Assembly: GCF_022605725.1 (NCBI RefSeq)
Contig: NC_065563.1
Coordinates: 10,380,518 to 10,444,517 of the forward strand
Direction: 5' to 3'
From: Anthonomus grandis grandis
Taxonomy: Eukaryota > Arthropoda > Insecta > Coleoptera > Curculionidae
DNA: 64,000 nucleotides
Part shown: positions 1 through 10,374 of the stretch, one piece after another
How the letters are laid out: each line of letters begins with the position of its first letter
Numbering within the stretch: position 1 is the first letter of the stretch
Notes under the pieces: model-generated
Databases searched by the model: none
What the model was told of the DNA's origin: nothing
Seen by the model: only the letters and a program-made list of their open reading frames with translations
Program-made: the position numbers and the translations under genes

Positions 1-75
1 TTATCTACAAACCATATTTTTTAAATACAAAATAATACTGTTAATACATTTTGAAAAAGTTTATACGAAATCCTA

Positions 76-2078
76 TTACGGTCCAGGGTTATGTGAGGAA
101 AAAAATGTTGCTAAGTCTGTGTAGGTATTAATATTGTCATGCTCTGCGGTTTCTACACTGCTAGGTCCAGAAGGGGTAGTCAGGAGGGAACATGAAGAAG
201 TCGGCCTAGTGTTATGCATTGGCTCTGAAGATTTATTGTAATATGAATAGTGTGAAGATGGATAGGTGTTTCCACAGCTTTTTTGTTGTTGAAAATATTG
301 CTCATCGCAAAATACTTGCTGCAGCTTATTTCTCACGATCATTTTCCTCTCTTCTGGCACATTTTTAAGGTATGGCAACAAGCTCATCAAAAAATGATAA
401 TCAGCATCTTCTTGGTCTACTTTCTTGGTAACCGGAGCGTTTTTCTTTTTAAATTCCTCCAACTTTTTCTGTTCAATTTCCAGAAGCTTGGAAAAAGCAC
501 TTGACTTTGCAATTTTGGCACGTTTAGTCTGAGGAGTTATGTCGGGATTGTCGGGGGCTACACGCTGTGATTGTGACCGAAAGTTTTTCTCTGTTTTGGA
601 ATTACTTGATGCAATTGCGCTCAACTGTGACTCATCATCCAAGTCATCTTCACTGCTATCATCGAATTCTCCAACATCGTTTTCAAGCTCTCCGTCAGCC
701 TCGGGTTCTGGAATACTACTTTGCATAATTCTAGGGGCGAATTGATCTTTCAGAAACAGCATAGCTGTATAATACGGCCATGTCGATTCTTTTCCTCTGC
801 CCCCTTCTTGGCCCGATCGAGTTTCTGTGCATTTTTTAAATTCTTTGCGATAGGTGTCTCTTAGACCACGCCACTTATTTTTGACAGTTTCTACTGAAAT
901 AAAAAAAAATTTAATAGAAGATGTTCACTTTAAAATTTTATTATTATCATATTATATTTTTTTTAGGTATCTATCTACGGGGATGTCTTTTAGGGCACTC
1001 AGTTTTTCATATAGAATTTCCCATAGTGCAATACGATTAATTGTTTATGAAACATGTCTATCAATATGGAATAGCTTTCGGGAAAAACACATGCCTATGC
1101 CTACTACAGAACATTTAAAAGCTATAGCAAAAGACTTTTTCACAAAATGGAATTTTCCTAACTGCGTTGGCTGCATTGACGGAAAACATATCAGAATTAA
1201 ATGCCCACAAAATTCAGGATCGTTATATTATAATTACAAACAGTATTTTTCAATAGTGTTACAAGGAATATCGGATGCCAGTTATAGATTTGTGACTGTA
1301 GATGTGGGAGCTTACGGAAAGCAAAGCGATGGAGGCATATTTTCGCTTTCGAACGTTTATAAACATTTAGAGCAAAATACGTTTAATATCCCAGATAACG
1401 ACTATATACCATCAACAAAAATTATGGCGCCCTTTGTACTATTAGGTGACGACGCTTATCCGTTGAAGTCGTATTTGTTAAAACCATATTCAAAACAGAA
1501 TCTTTCCCGTGAAGAACGGATATTCAACTACAGATTGTCTAGAGCTCGGCGCTGTATTGAATGTGCGTTTGGGATATTAGTTAGTAAATGGAGATTTTTA
1601 AAAACAGAACTTCAGATGTATCCTGAAAAAGTTGACATTCTAGTGAAAAGTGCAACCTTATTGCATAATGTAATTATCGACATGGAAGGAGTCCCAGTAC
1701 TGACACAAGAACAACATGGTCTCAATAAAAAGACATCTGTTTCAAGGCGATACAATCGCTACGGGGCAACAGCGGCTCAAGTAAGAGACATTTATAAAAA
1801 TTACTTTTGGAGCCCAGCAGGGGCGGTGCAGTTTCAGTATAACATTTTTAATTAATAATTAAACCTAAATTCCTAAACTCATTTCTAATTTAATGTAAGT
1901 ACTATGGAATATATGTAATATTAATGTACCTAATGTAATACTTACGACTTGTATTCATTTCCTGTGCAATCTTTTCCCATTTTTGTCGAGATTGATCTCT
2001 ATTATGGTAACTTTTGTCCTTCATGTCCCATAAACTTTTGTTTTCAAGAACTAAACTAATTAATTTATCCACGTCCAT
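76..2078 (-). CDS. MADF-BESS domain protein of the Harbinger element (two exons: 2078-1946 and 893-76)
   Basis: Splicing exon 1 (2078-1946, first ATG in frame, reading MDVDKLISLV) to exon 2 (893-76) joins a GTAAGTATT donor to a TTTCAG acceptor. The joined frame is 951 nt, about 316 residues plus stop, with no interruption. Residues 1-100 form a MADF domain: the N-terminal helix is in exon 1, and KNKWRGLRDTYR and STWPYYTAMLFL are in exon 2. A long acidic, serine-rich linker follows. Residues near 205-240 match a BESS motif (DADYHFLMSLLPYLKNV), a protein-interaction helix. In Harbinger elements a Myb/SANT/MADF protein helps bring the transposase to DNA and into the nucleus. The intron of about 1050 bp contains the transposase exon on the other strand. 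No stop or frameshift was seen, unlike nearly all other frames here. A domesticated host gene is a less likely alternative. Confidence 0.82.
967..1855 (+). CDS. PIF/Harbinger transposase (DDE_Tnp_4 family), 3' exon
   Basis: This exon encodes the catalytic half of a Harbinger nuclease. It begins after a TTTTTTTTAG acceptor (AG at 965-966), reading YLSTGMSFRALSFSYRI, the usual helix-turn-helix region just upstream of the catalytic core. The frame is open upstream to an ATG at 854, but that extension looks intronic. All three catalytic acidic residues are in normal settings: D in GCIDGKHI, D in LLGDDAYP and E in RRCIECAFGIL (residues 109, 199 and 236 counted from 854). The C-terminus is complete. 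The N-terminal exon is missing and is probably left of the window, which would place the second exon of the MADF gene inside a transposase intron. No internal stop is present. Confidence 0.85.
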
Positions 2079-2229
2079 ACTTTTACAATTCAAATTCGCA
2101 TTTACATTCGTCCGAAAAAACAAAATTATTTGAAAGATCTATTCTTCTGACGAATTCGTGCGGGTTCGGCCGAACAATTCGCTCCTAACGTAACCACTAT
2201 AGTTTGCTGCTGTTTATTTGTTTGTTCGC

Positions 2230-2275
2230 GCGTGTTCTGACGAGTTCGTCCGAACGCCAGTTCGTCAGAACACGC
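2230..2275. repeat. Perfect 14-bp foldback near the Harbinger right end
   Basis: GCGTGTTCTGACGA at 2230-2243 is repeated in inverse complement at 2262-2275, with an 18-bp loop that itself holds the near-palindrome GTTCGTCCGAAC. Related words such as TTCTGACGAATTCGTGCGGG occur at about 2143-2162, so the subterminal region is built of several TTCGTC/GACGAA words. These are plausible binding sites for the MADF protein or the transposase, but that is inference. Confidence 0.6.
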
Positions 2276-2402
2276 ATGCACTATAACCGTAGCCTTAACA
2301 ATTAGAAACCAAAGATCATTCCTTTAAGCGAGACTCACGTAACTCCCGATATTGAGTCATGTGAGCTGGTCATAGATGGGTATAAATTAGAGCAATGTAT
2401 GT

Positions 2403-2777
2403 ACAAGTAATAACAGAAGAACAGGAGGGATCTTAGCATTAATTAGGCGTGATATTAAATATAGAATTAGAAAAGTAGTATGTGTTGAAAGTTATGTCTG
2501 GTTACTGTCTTATGAAATGTCTGTGTCTCGTGATAAGTATTTGTGTTCTGTTTTATATCATCGACCTAACAAAGATGATGCTAAATTTTTAGAGTTTTTT
2601 TATCAATACCTAGATGAAGTTAGTGACTTTAATGGAACAAATGTAATTGACATAATATTTAGAAATGGATTTTCACAGATAGTCATAACACCAACTAGAA
2701 CCGTTTCTGCTAGCCAAACTTTAATTGATTTTATAATTAGATTTAGGTGTTGTCACTTGGGTAGTAAGTCTGAGTAA
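2403..2777 (+). pseudogene. LINE endonuclease (EEP fold) fragment, Jockey/CR1 type
   Basis: The frame reads TGGILALIRRDIKYRI, then SVLYHRPNKDDAKFLEFF, then NGFSQIVITPTRTVSASQTL ending in LIDFII. This is the order of the second half of an apurinic-type endonuclease domain of non-LTR retrotransposons. The conserved GDFN stretch is mostly lost: the frame jumps from SDFNGTN to VIDIIF, so an internal deletion has removed the strand carrying a catalytic aspartate. It stops at 2777 before the SDH box. There is no RT nearby, so it is a dead scrap. The clade is uncertain. Confidence 0.7.
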
Positions 2778-3300
2778 CAGGTTTTTTGTCAAATAACTCA
2801 GTTTCTGTTAATCTATTGAAAAATTCCTAGGAAGTAAACTTATAGTAAATTATAATGTTCTGTTGTATAAAAATGTTCCTAGGATTTTTTTATTAAATCC
2901 AATAGTTTTCGAAAAATTTCTCACTGGGACTCTTTTCTAAATAAATCGATTTGTGTTAATGTTAACAAAAAATTCTTAAAAAATAAAGTTGTAAATTAGA
3001 TCCTGCTGTACAAAAATGTTCTTAAGAACATTTTATGTAAGCAATACAATTTTCGAGAAATTTTTGAAATTTAGGCGTTGTTACTTGGGTAATAGGTCTG
3101 ACCAGGAAGTTATTGTCAAAAAAAAACAGTTCCCGTAAATCCCGTAATGTTTTTTTTAATTGTCTGACGTGAAGCAAAATTCAAACTGTCATATTTTACT
3201 TTAAAAGTTGAATTACTGTTCCAAGGAAGGTCTGCTGACGTGAAACAAATTTCCAATGATGCTTAATGTCCATGTATGCTTAATGTTGCAAGAATAACAC
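2778..3300. repeat. Flanking repeat, copy 1 (second copy at 6390-6705)
   Basis: No gene is seen. The stretch holds phrases such as AAATAACTCAGTTTCTGTTA, GTTGTATAAAAATGTTCCTA and CTTAATGTTGCAAGAATAAC, and these recur in the same order and orientation at 6390-6705 beyond the pogo insertion. Within 2778-3060 the sequence also repeats itself loosely (TGTTCCTAGGA and TGTTCTTAAGA). It is a low-copy AT-rich repeat of unknown type. Confidence 0.55.
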
Positions 3301-3496
3301 AACCTGGTGGTTAATAAAACCCCACATGGAGAAATTCATGGATATTATATCAGACGATCTCGCAGGCCAACTTATAGGACCGTTATTACCAATCCAACGA
3401 TGTGGTTTAAAATTGTTCAGAAACCTTGTACAACGCCGATCTCAATGTGCAAAATTCTTTTAAGATTCTGTCCATAACAACGAAGACTTCAACTAC

Positions 3497-3745
3497 TGAA
3501 AAGAAGAAGAAGAAGAAGAAAATGATGATGACGAAGAAGGAAAAGAAGACGTGCAAGATAAAATACAGTAGTTGTATGTAAAACAAAAATAAATAATTTC
3601 TTCCAGGCAGTAGAGGTTATAAAAGGGAAAGACTAAAAGAAATGTAGGCTGTAGTAACTCGACTGTCTGCAATTAAATGCTAATTTCTTTAAGGTACTTA
3701 AAGAAGAAGAAGAGGAAGAAGATGAAAAAGAAGAAGTTCAAATAT
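3497..3745 (+). repeat. Purine (GAA)n tracts around a TTCCAGGCAG repeat copy
   Basis: (GAA)-rich microsatellite at about 3500-3560 and again at 3700-3740. The 100 bp between them carries TTTCTTCCAGGCAGTAGAGG, then AAAGACTAAAAG and CTGTAGTAACTCGACTG. Near-copies of that unit occur at 6110-6200 and 6290-6340, a related one at 43650, and a large array of relatives at 29840-32110. No coding potential. Confidence 0.6.
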
Positions 3746-3777
3746 ATTATATACAATATATACAAAATAAATATATA

Positions 3778-6102
3778 GGGGAGAGGTCCCTATTTTCGAC
3801 CGGCTCTTAAATTGGACCATCGCCTTTATTCGAATAAAAACTGAGCCAGGCGCCATTTGTTGGCCGATAGATCTAGCTTATATATTTGCTAGCCGCAGCC
3901 CGAAACAAGAGATCTGTACAGTTCGGATAATTCGGGAAATGACATGTGTTATGTTTTCGTGCTGGCTGATGTAATTTTGCTGTTAGCTTCTTAGGGCTTT
4001 ATTTTTTTTACTGGTAAGTAACTTTGTCATCTGTCTATGTATATATTTTAAACATGTTGTCACCTATTATTTCGCCTAATAGTTTACCTGTTTTTCACAA
4101 CAAAACCGTTTTAAAAACAGCTATTTTATCTTAAATTGAACCACTTAATAATTCTTATTTAGGGCCGGTCCAAATTAAGCAACTTTTTTTTTCTTCAAGG
4201 TAAATATGTCACAACGTGGAAAATATGGATAATGGAACGAGGAAGATATAAAACGAGCTTTAATTGCCCATCAAAATGGAGGTATAGGTTTAAACGAAAT
4301 AGCGAGAAGGTATAAAATACCGAAGGCAACTTTAAAACGCAGAATTGGCGACAAAAACAAACATGTTCATGGAAGTGAAAAAAAAATTGGACGAGCCGCA
4401 GATCTTCCACCAGAAATTGAGGAAGAGATAGAAAAGCATGTTCTAGAGCTTGAAAGAAGGCTGTTTGGAATCATTCGTAGTGATTTAAGGAAACTCGCAT
4501 ACGATGTCGCCGAATCGAATGGAATTCTGCACAGGTTTAAAAATGGACGAGCGGGCAAAAAGTGGTATTATTGTTTTATGTCTAGACACAAAGAGCTATC
4601 GCTTCGCCAGCCGGAGGCAACTTCAGCGGCGAGGGCTGTAGGGTTCAGCAAGAAAAAAGTTAAGCTTTTTTTAATTGCCTTACTGCTCTTTACGATAAAC
4701 ATAAGTTTGGTCCGTCGGAGATATATAATGTCGATGAGACCGACCTTTCTACAGTCCAGAGACCGCAAAAAATAATTGGACAGAAGGGTAAGCATCAAAC
4801 AGGATCTCTTACAAGCGGAGAAAGTGGAGTAAACACGACATGTGTTTGCTGCATTAACGCTGCTGGTATGTAGGTCCCACCAATGCTTAAATTCAAGCAA
4901 ATAAGATTCAAAGATGAACTCAAAGAAGGCGCACCTCTAGAAACTGAACAGAACAGAATTTGCTTGCTCAGAATCGGGCTGGATAACGAGTAAATTATTC
5001 ACAAATACTGGGAGAAGCATATGCAAAAGCTGCATCACTGGGAAATGCTATAAGCGGATTTGCGAAATGCAGCATATGGCCTTTAGATCAAAATGTGTTT
5101 GATGACAGTGATTTCGTTGCCTTTCCATTGTGAACATCGAGCCTACAAATGCGCCAAAAGACAACATTACCTCTTCAGTAAACGAAATGTCCCAGAGAAC
5201 TTCTACTAACATCAACAGCCTATCCCAACATGCCTCCACATCCTCAGATATATCGGTAGAGCTCTCACGCTCCAAGCCATCGCCATCGCCCCAAAAAAGA
5301 AAATCCATTTCTGAAATATCTTCTCTACCAATTTTAAAGCGAAAATCGCGCACAGCAGCTTCCAGTTCTACGACAATAATAACTAGTAGCCCCTACAAGG
5401 ATGCCCTTGAAGAAAAACAACATAAGAAAGTGGCACCTCCTCAAATCGTTAAAAAGGTATTTTCTTCTTCAAAGCCGACCTTCAAGGGACAGTTCTAAAT
5501 CTGATAAGGGAAAACGCCGTCTGCCGCAAAAGTCATCAAGTGAATCGGAATCGGAAGACGAAGAGTGCCTTGGCCTCGTTTGCCTATCTCCATTTTTGCA
5601 ATCTGGTCCAGGGGAAGAGTGGATACGCTGTGTTTTGTGCAAGAAGTGGGCACAATTAAAGTGCACCACTGGTCGCAATACTGAGTTCTATGAATGTATA
5701 AATTGCGAGTCTGACAGTGACTGATTTTTTTCTTTTATACACCCAATATTTTAGGCTTATATGTATATTAGTAAATTAATCTCAGAATTACATTTAGTTT
5801 TGTACTGTATTTGAATAGTTTAATAAGCGTATTTTCATTAAAAATAAAAAAACATAGACATGGTTTAATTTAGGGAACTTGCGGTTCAAAATAGGAAACC
5901 AGTATCCTAAATTGTACCAATGACTCTATTTTGATTTGTTTTTTTTTGCTAACCACAGGAACAGGTTTTAGCCTGTTTTGTAAGCTCTATACATTTATAA
6001 CAGTCCTAAAGTCATGTACAATTTTTTTGTTACAATTTGATTCACAAAATTTCATTTTATAGAGGTATTTTGTTAGGTGGTCCAATATAGGGACCTTTCC
6101 CC
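3778..6102 (+). mobile_element. Pogo/Tigger-like DNA transposon, 2325 bp, degenerate
   Basis: The left end reads GGGGAGAGGTCCCTATTTTC and the right end, read inward, GGGGAAAGGTCCCTATATTG, an imperfect terminal inverted repeat of about 20 bp. Each end is bounded by TA (3776-3777 and 6103-6104), the standard target duplication of the Tc1/mariner/pogo superfamily. Phrases related to the tips (TCTTAAATTGGACC, GGTCCAAATTAAGC, AAATTGTACCAATG) recur inside the element near both ends, which suggests repeated transposase-binding sites. One broken transposase gene lies inside. Confidence 0.85.
4206..5724 (+). pseudogene. Pogo-type transposase pseudogene (psq HTH, CENP-B-like HTH, DDE_1) with C-terminal zinc finger
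   Basis: Start ATG at 4206; the ninth codon is already a stop (TAA). Past it the frame shows a Pipsqueak-type HTH (NEIARRYKIPKATLKRRI), then a Tigger signature (LPPEIEEEIEKHVLELERRL, SDLRKLAYDVAE, GKKWYY, ELSLRQPEATSAARA). The first catalytic aspartate is in YNVDETDLSTVQRPQK at about 4730-4770. The middle and C-terminal DDE core is deleted: the sequence jumps from FKDELKEGAPLE to a tail containing GFAKCSIWPLDQNVF. A serine/proline-rich basic linker follows, then a frameshift, then a PHD-like finger (EEWIRCVLCKKWAQLKC, then YECINC) that has Q where a zinc-binding H is expected. Non-functional. Confidence 0.82.
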
Positions 6103-6109
6103 TAGTAAT

Positions 6110-6345
6110 AAAAGTTCTTCAAGGAAATTCAGGTCAACAAGAAGAAAGACTAGAAGAGCTGTAAGCTGTAGTAACTCAACTGCCTGTAAGGAAATTCATT
6201 AATTTCATTAAGGCACTTAAGGAAGAAGAAAAAGAGGGGCAAGAAAAAGAGCAAAATTAAGGAATTGTCGTATTTTTGTTTAAAAATCAATAATTTCTTC
6301 CAGGCAGTTGAGGTCATTAAGGAGAAAGACTAGAAAGGAAGAAGA
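6110..6345 (+). repeat. TTCCAGGCAG-family repeat, two copies
   Basis: Copies at about 6110-6235 and 6290-6345, with phrases AAGACTAGAAGAGCTGTAAG, CTGTAGTAACTCAACTGCCT and TTTCTTCCAGGCAGTTGAGG. They match the unit at 3590-3700 across the pogo element in the same orientation. The left flank copy is separated from these by the transposon, so the pogo element jumped into a pre-existing array. Confidence 0.6.
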
Positions 6346-6389
6346 ATTTATATGTTGCCAATTCTTGTTTTCGAGAAGTTTCGGGTAGT

Positions 6390-6705
6390 AGATTTCACCA
6401 GCAGGTTATCGTGAAATAACTTAGTTTCAGTTAATGCTAATACAAAATTCCTAAAGAACGAACTTGTAGATTTTACCTTTTATTTTAGTTTTTTACCTTT
6501 TATAAAAAATTGTAGATTAGATCCTGTTGTACAAAAACGTTCCTAACATTTTTTTTTGGTAACCTGACAGCTTTAGCAAAATTATTGAATTAAGGTGTTG
6601 TTAAATAACTTAGTTTCTATTAATCTATTGGAAAATTCCTAGGCAGTAAACTTATCTCATTACTATATCTCATGTATGATTAATGTTGCAAGAATAACAC
6701 ACTAT
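6390..6705. repeat. Flanking repeat, copy 2
   Basis: Direct counterpart of 2778-3300. Shared phrases include AAATAACTTAGTTTCTATTA, TTAGATCCTGTTGTACAAAA, GGAAAATTCCTAGGCAGTAA and ATTAATGTTGCAAGAATAAC. No reading frame of note. Confidence 0.5.
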
Positions 6706-7080
6706 ACAGAATCAGATAGTACTTTGGTCTCTTTTCTCACGTTAAAAATATGCATTTAAACCAGAGACAAATCAAACGAAGAAATTGGCTTTATCTCATT
6801 AACCGTTTCCGGGAGGAAAACATTTTCCTCGATTTTCTCTTATTTTCCTACTGCGGAGCGGAGTTTTCATCGTGACGGTAACGGGTCGCGTACCGACCGC
6901 ATCCATTAATCATCTTGCCAGGAAAGTCGTATATAAACCGGGATTTTACGAAATGTACACGCGTGTACACCTTTAATTTCGCGGTCCAGAAATAGCGTCG
7001 ACGTATGTATGTGCGGTTTGTACGGTCCATTTCGGTTTATTATACGTTTATTTTTATGGGGTGTACAAATGACGTTCTTT
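6706..7080. other. Unique non-coding stretch
   Basis: Normal-complexity sequence with CpG-containing words (GGTAACGGGTCGCGTACCGA, AATAGCGTCGACGTATG), unlike its AT-rich neighbours. The only frame over 50 codons (minus strand, 6848-7030) resembles nothing I recognise and has no supporting signals. It may be conserved regulatory DNA, which cannot be shown from one sequence. Confidence 0.4.
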
Positions 7081-10000
7081 ATCCTTTACCGACCATGCAT
7101 TTAAAATTGTACTGAGGTAGAATAAAATTATGCTCCATTTGAATTTGAAAATTAGTGCGAGGCTTCTGGCCACGTACAGGTCTACTTGTCCATTTTTAGT
7201 CACATAACTCACCCTACATATCACTTAGGATTAAGGGTAATAACTCATTGTAAAGTTGAAAGATACAGCTTAAAAACGGTGTAAAAAATGTGTCTAAACA
7301 TTTTCTTTTGTAATTTGAATAAAATTAAGTAACTTGAAATTTATTTACACTTTTTTTAAAATTTAAAACGGGACTTGGGTCTAGTTTTAACCACATAACT
7401 CACCTTGTGTAATTTTAAAGGTAAAAAATGCGACTTAAAAACGGTATAAAAAATGTGTCTGTACATTTTTTTTATAATAAAAAAATATGATTAACTCGAA
7501 TTTAATATACAATTAAAAAAAATTGAAAACAGGACTTGTGTCCATTTTTGGTCACGTAATTCATGCTGAATATCATTTAGAATTAAGTTTGTTACATCAT
7601 TTTAAAGTTGAAAAACGAGGCTTGAAATTTATGTAAAAAAATTATCTTAATATTTTCTTTTGTTATTAAAAAAAGATTAATTAACTTATATTTATATTTT
7701 AAAAAAAAATTAAAAGCCCAACCACTCGTGTTTGTTCTTAAGCACATAATTCACCCTATATATCACATAGGATTAGGTGTAATAACCCATTTTATAGTCA
7801 AAAGACGAGGCTTAAAAATAGTGTAAAAACGTTTCTCTGAATATTTTGTAATAAAAAAAAATAGTTAACTTAAAATTAATATACAACTTTTTCAAGACTT
7901 AATGTCGAGAACGGTGTCCATTCTTAGTCACATAATTTACCCTGTATATCATTTAGGTTTAAGTGTGATACCTTATTTTTAAGCTAAAAGATGAGGCTTG
8001 AAACCAGCGTAAAAAAATATTTAAAAATTTTCTTGTTTAATTAAAAAAAAAATAATTAACTTGATATGTATTTAAGATTTTTTAAAATTAAAAGCCTCGA
8101 CTGTGTCACATAATTTATTCGGTATTTAACGTAGGATTAAGTGTGATACCTAATTTTAAAGTTGAAAGAGGATCCTCGATCTGAAAACTTTTCTTTCGTT
8201 TTTGAATTGAAAAAAAATATTTAATTTAAAATCTAATTACCATGAGACTTGTATCGATCCTTAGTTACATACGTCACTCTTTATATCACTTAAGATTAAG
8301 TGTGATACCGCATTTTAAAGTCGATTATTGAGGATTGAAAAGGCCGTAAAAAAGTTGTTTTAATATTAATTTGAGATAAATATACAATTTTTTAAAAGTT
8401 TGAACATGACGCTTAATAACGGTGTGAACAAATTTGACCGAATATTTCCTTTTGTAATCAACAAAAACAATTAACTTAATTTTTTAAATTAAGAACTTGT
8501 GCTTTCTTAGTGACATAACTCACTTTGTATATTACTCAAAATTACCTATGATACCTCATTTTAAACCTGAAAGCCGAGGCTTGAAACTGGAGTAAAAAAA
8601 TATATTTTGTATTTACTCTTATAATTAAAAAAATGCATTAACTTATTTACATTTGTTACAAATTTTTTTTAAATTTCAATTCGGTATTTGTGTCCATTCT
8701 TCGATAGATAATTCACCGTACATATCACTTAGAATTAAGTGTGATACGTCATTTTAAAGTTGAAAGATGAGGCATGAAATTCGAAAAAAAAAAATCATTC
8801 AAGAATTTTTCTTGTAATTGAAAACCACATGAAATTTATTTACAACTTTTAAAAATTTAGAAGCCGGAACTTACGTCCAATCTTAGTCGCATAATTAAAC
8901 TTGTGTATCATCTAGGAATAAGTGTGATACGTTATTTTAAAGCTTAAAAATAAGGTTTTAAAATAGTGTGAAATAATTTATATGAATAATTTTTCTCTAA
9001 TTAAAAAAAAATATTATTTTAAAATAAATATACTTTTCATTTGTTAATTTAAAGCCGAGACTTGTGTCAATTCTTAGTCACATAACTCACCCTAAATATC
9101 ACTTAGGAATAAATGTGATACATGATTTTAAAAATTAGTGTAAAAAAATTTGTTTAACTAGCATTTCAAAAAAGAATAATTTCCTTGAAATTAATATAAT
9201 TTTTTTTTCCAACTTTAGTGCTGGGACTTGTGTTGATTCTTAAACTAGTGTATAAAAATTTGTCTGAGTATTTCCTCTTGTAATTAAAAAGAATTAATTA
9301 ACTTGAAATTAATATACAATATTTTAAAAGTTTAAATCCGAAACTTGTGACAATTCTTAGCCACATAACTCTCCTTGTGTATGACTTAGGATTAAGTGTG
9401 ATACCTCATATTAAAGTTAAAATATGAGACCTTAACTTAGTGCAAAACAATTTGCGTGACTGTTTTTTTTGTAATAAAAATAATAATTGACTTAAAAATT
9501 TATTTAGAATTTTTTTTTAATTAAGATTTTTTGAATTAATTTGAATTTAATATAGAATTAAAAAAAAATAAAACCGGGACTTATGTCTATTCTTAGTCAC
9601 ATAATTCACTCTATAAATCACTTAGGACTAAGTGTGATATCTCGATTTAAACTTAAAAGATGAGGCTTGACATTAGTATAGAAAAATTTGTCTGAATATT
9701 TTCTTTTATTATTAAAAAAAAATAATAAACTTGAAATTTATTTACAGTTTTTTTTTAATTTAAATTGGCGACTTGTTCCATTTTGAGCCACATAACTCAT
9801 TTTGTATATCACTTAGTATTATGTGTGATACTTCATTTTAAAGTCGAAAGATAAGGCTTTAAAACGGTGTAAAAGAATTTGTGTGAATATTATTTATTGT
9901 TATTACAAAAAAATTAAATAACTTGAAATTAATATGCAATTTTAAAGGCGGGATTTGGGCCCATGCTTAAACATATATCGTCCTGTATATCATTTAGGAT

Positions 10001-10340
10001 TAAGTGTGATGCCTCATTTTAAAACTGAAAAATGATAATAAAACTTAAAAATAGTGTAACAAAAATTGTTTTTTAATTTTAAAAAAATTGTGTCAAATTA
10101 TATGCATTTTTTTTTAAATTTTTATTGCCGGGACTGTTGTCCACTCTAAGGATCATAATTCACTCTGTATGTCACTAAAGAATTAGTATAATACCTGATT
10201 TTAAAATTGTAAAAGAGGCTTAAAAATAGTGTAAAAAATTGTTTGAGTATTTGCTTTAAAAAATACATTGAAATTAATATAAATTTTTTGTTTAATTTAA
10301 AACCACGCATAAAATGGATGTAGTTACATACACCTTATAC
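7080..10340 (+). repeat. Diverged tandem satellite, ~185-bp monomer, about 17 copies
   Basis: Each unit contains, in order, a CTTGTGTCCATTCTTAGTCA-like start, CATAACTCACCCTGTATATC, ACTTAGGATTAAGTGTGATA, CCTCATTTTAAAGTTGAAAG, ATGAGGCTTGAAA, then (A/T)-rich spacer with TTAACTTGAAATTAATATAC. The CATAACTCACC anchor recurs near 7196, 7389, 7551, 7740, 7926, 8105, 8270, 8510, 8700, 8886, 9078, 9359, 9595, 9785, 9965, 10150 and 10315. Most spacings are 162-193 bp, with a few 236-281 bp gaps where an anchor has decayed or been interrupted. The monomers are strongly diverged, so the array is old. No gene is present. Confidence 0.88.
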
Positions 10341-10374
10341 GTGGCCAGAGGGTGTCTTAGCCTTCTTTAAAAAT

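Larger units (their letters stand above)
1..2294. mobile_element. PIF/Harbinger DNA transposon, right part; left end outside the window
   Basis: Two genes typical of this superfamily lie together: a DDE transposase exon on the plus strand and a MADF-BESS DNA-binding partner on the minus strand. The proposed right terminus is at 2294, where the inward reading begins GGCTACGGTTATAGTGCATG and is followed by TTA (2295-2297). That fits the three-base TWA target duplication of Harbinger elements. The left terminus and the other TTA copy must lie before position 1, so the terminal inverted repeat cannot be verified here. The transposase exon begins at a splice acceptor and its N-terminal exon is not visible, which also argues that the element extends leftward out of the window. 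Confidence 0.75.

Noticed and set aside
283..745. Plus-strand frames opposite the MADF-BESS exon
   Set aside because: They are antisense shadows of the minus-strand coding exon; no domain and no splice context.
6848..7030. 60-codon minus-strand frame in a unique island
   Set aside because: No recognisable motif, no exon signals; chance frame in CpG-bearing DNA.
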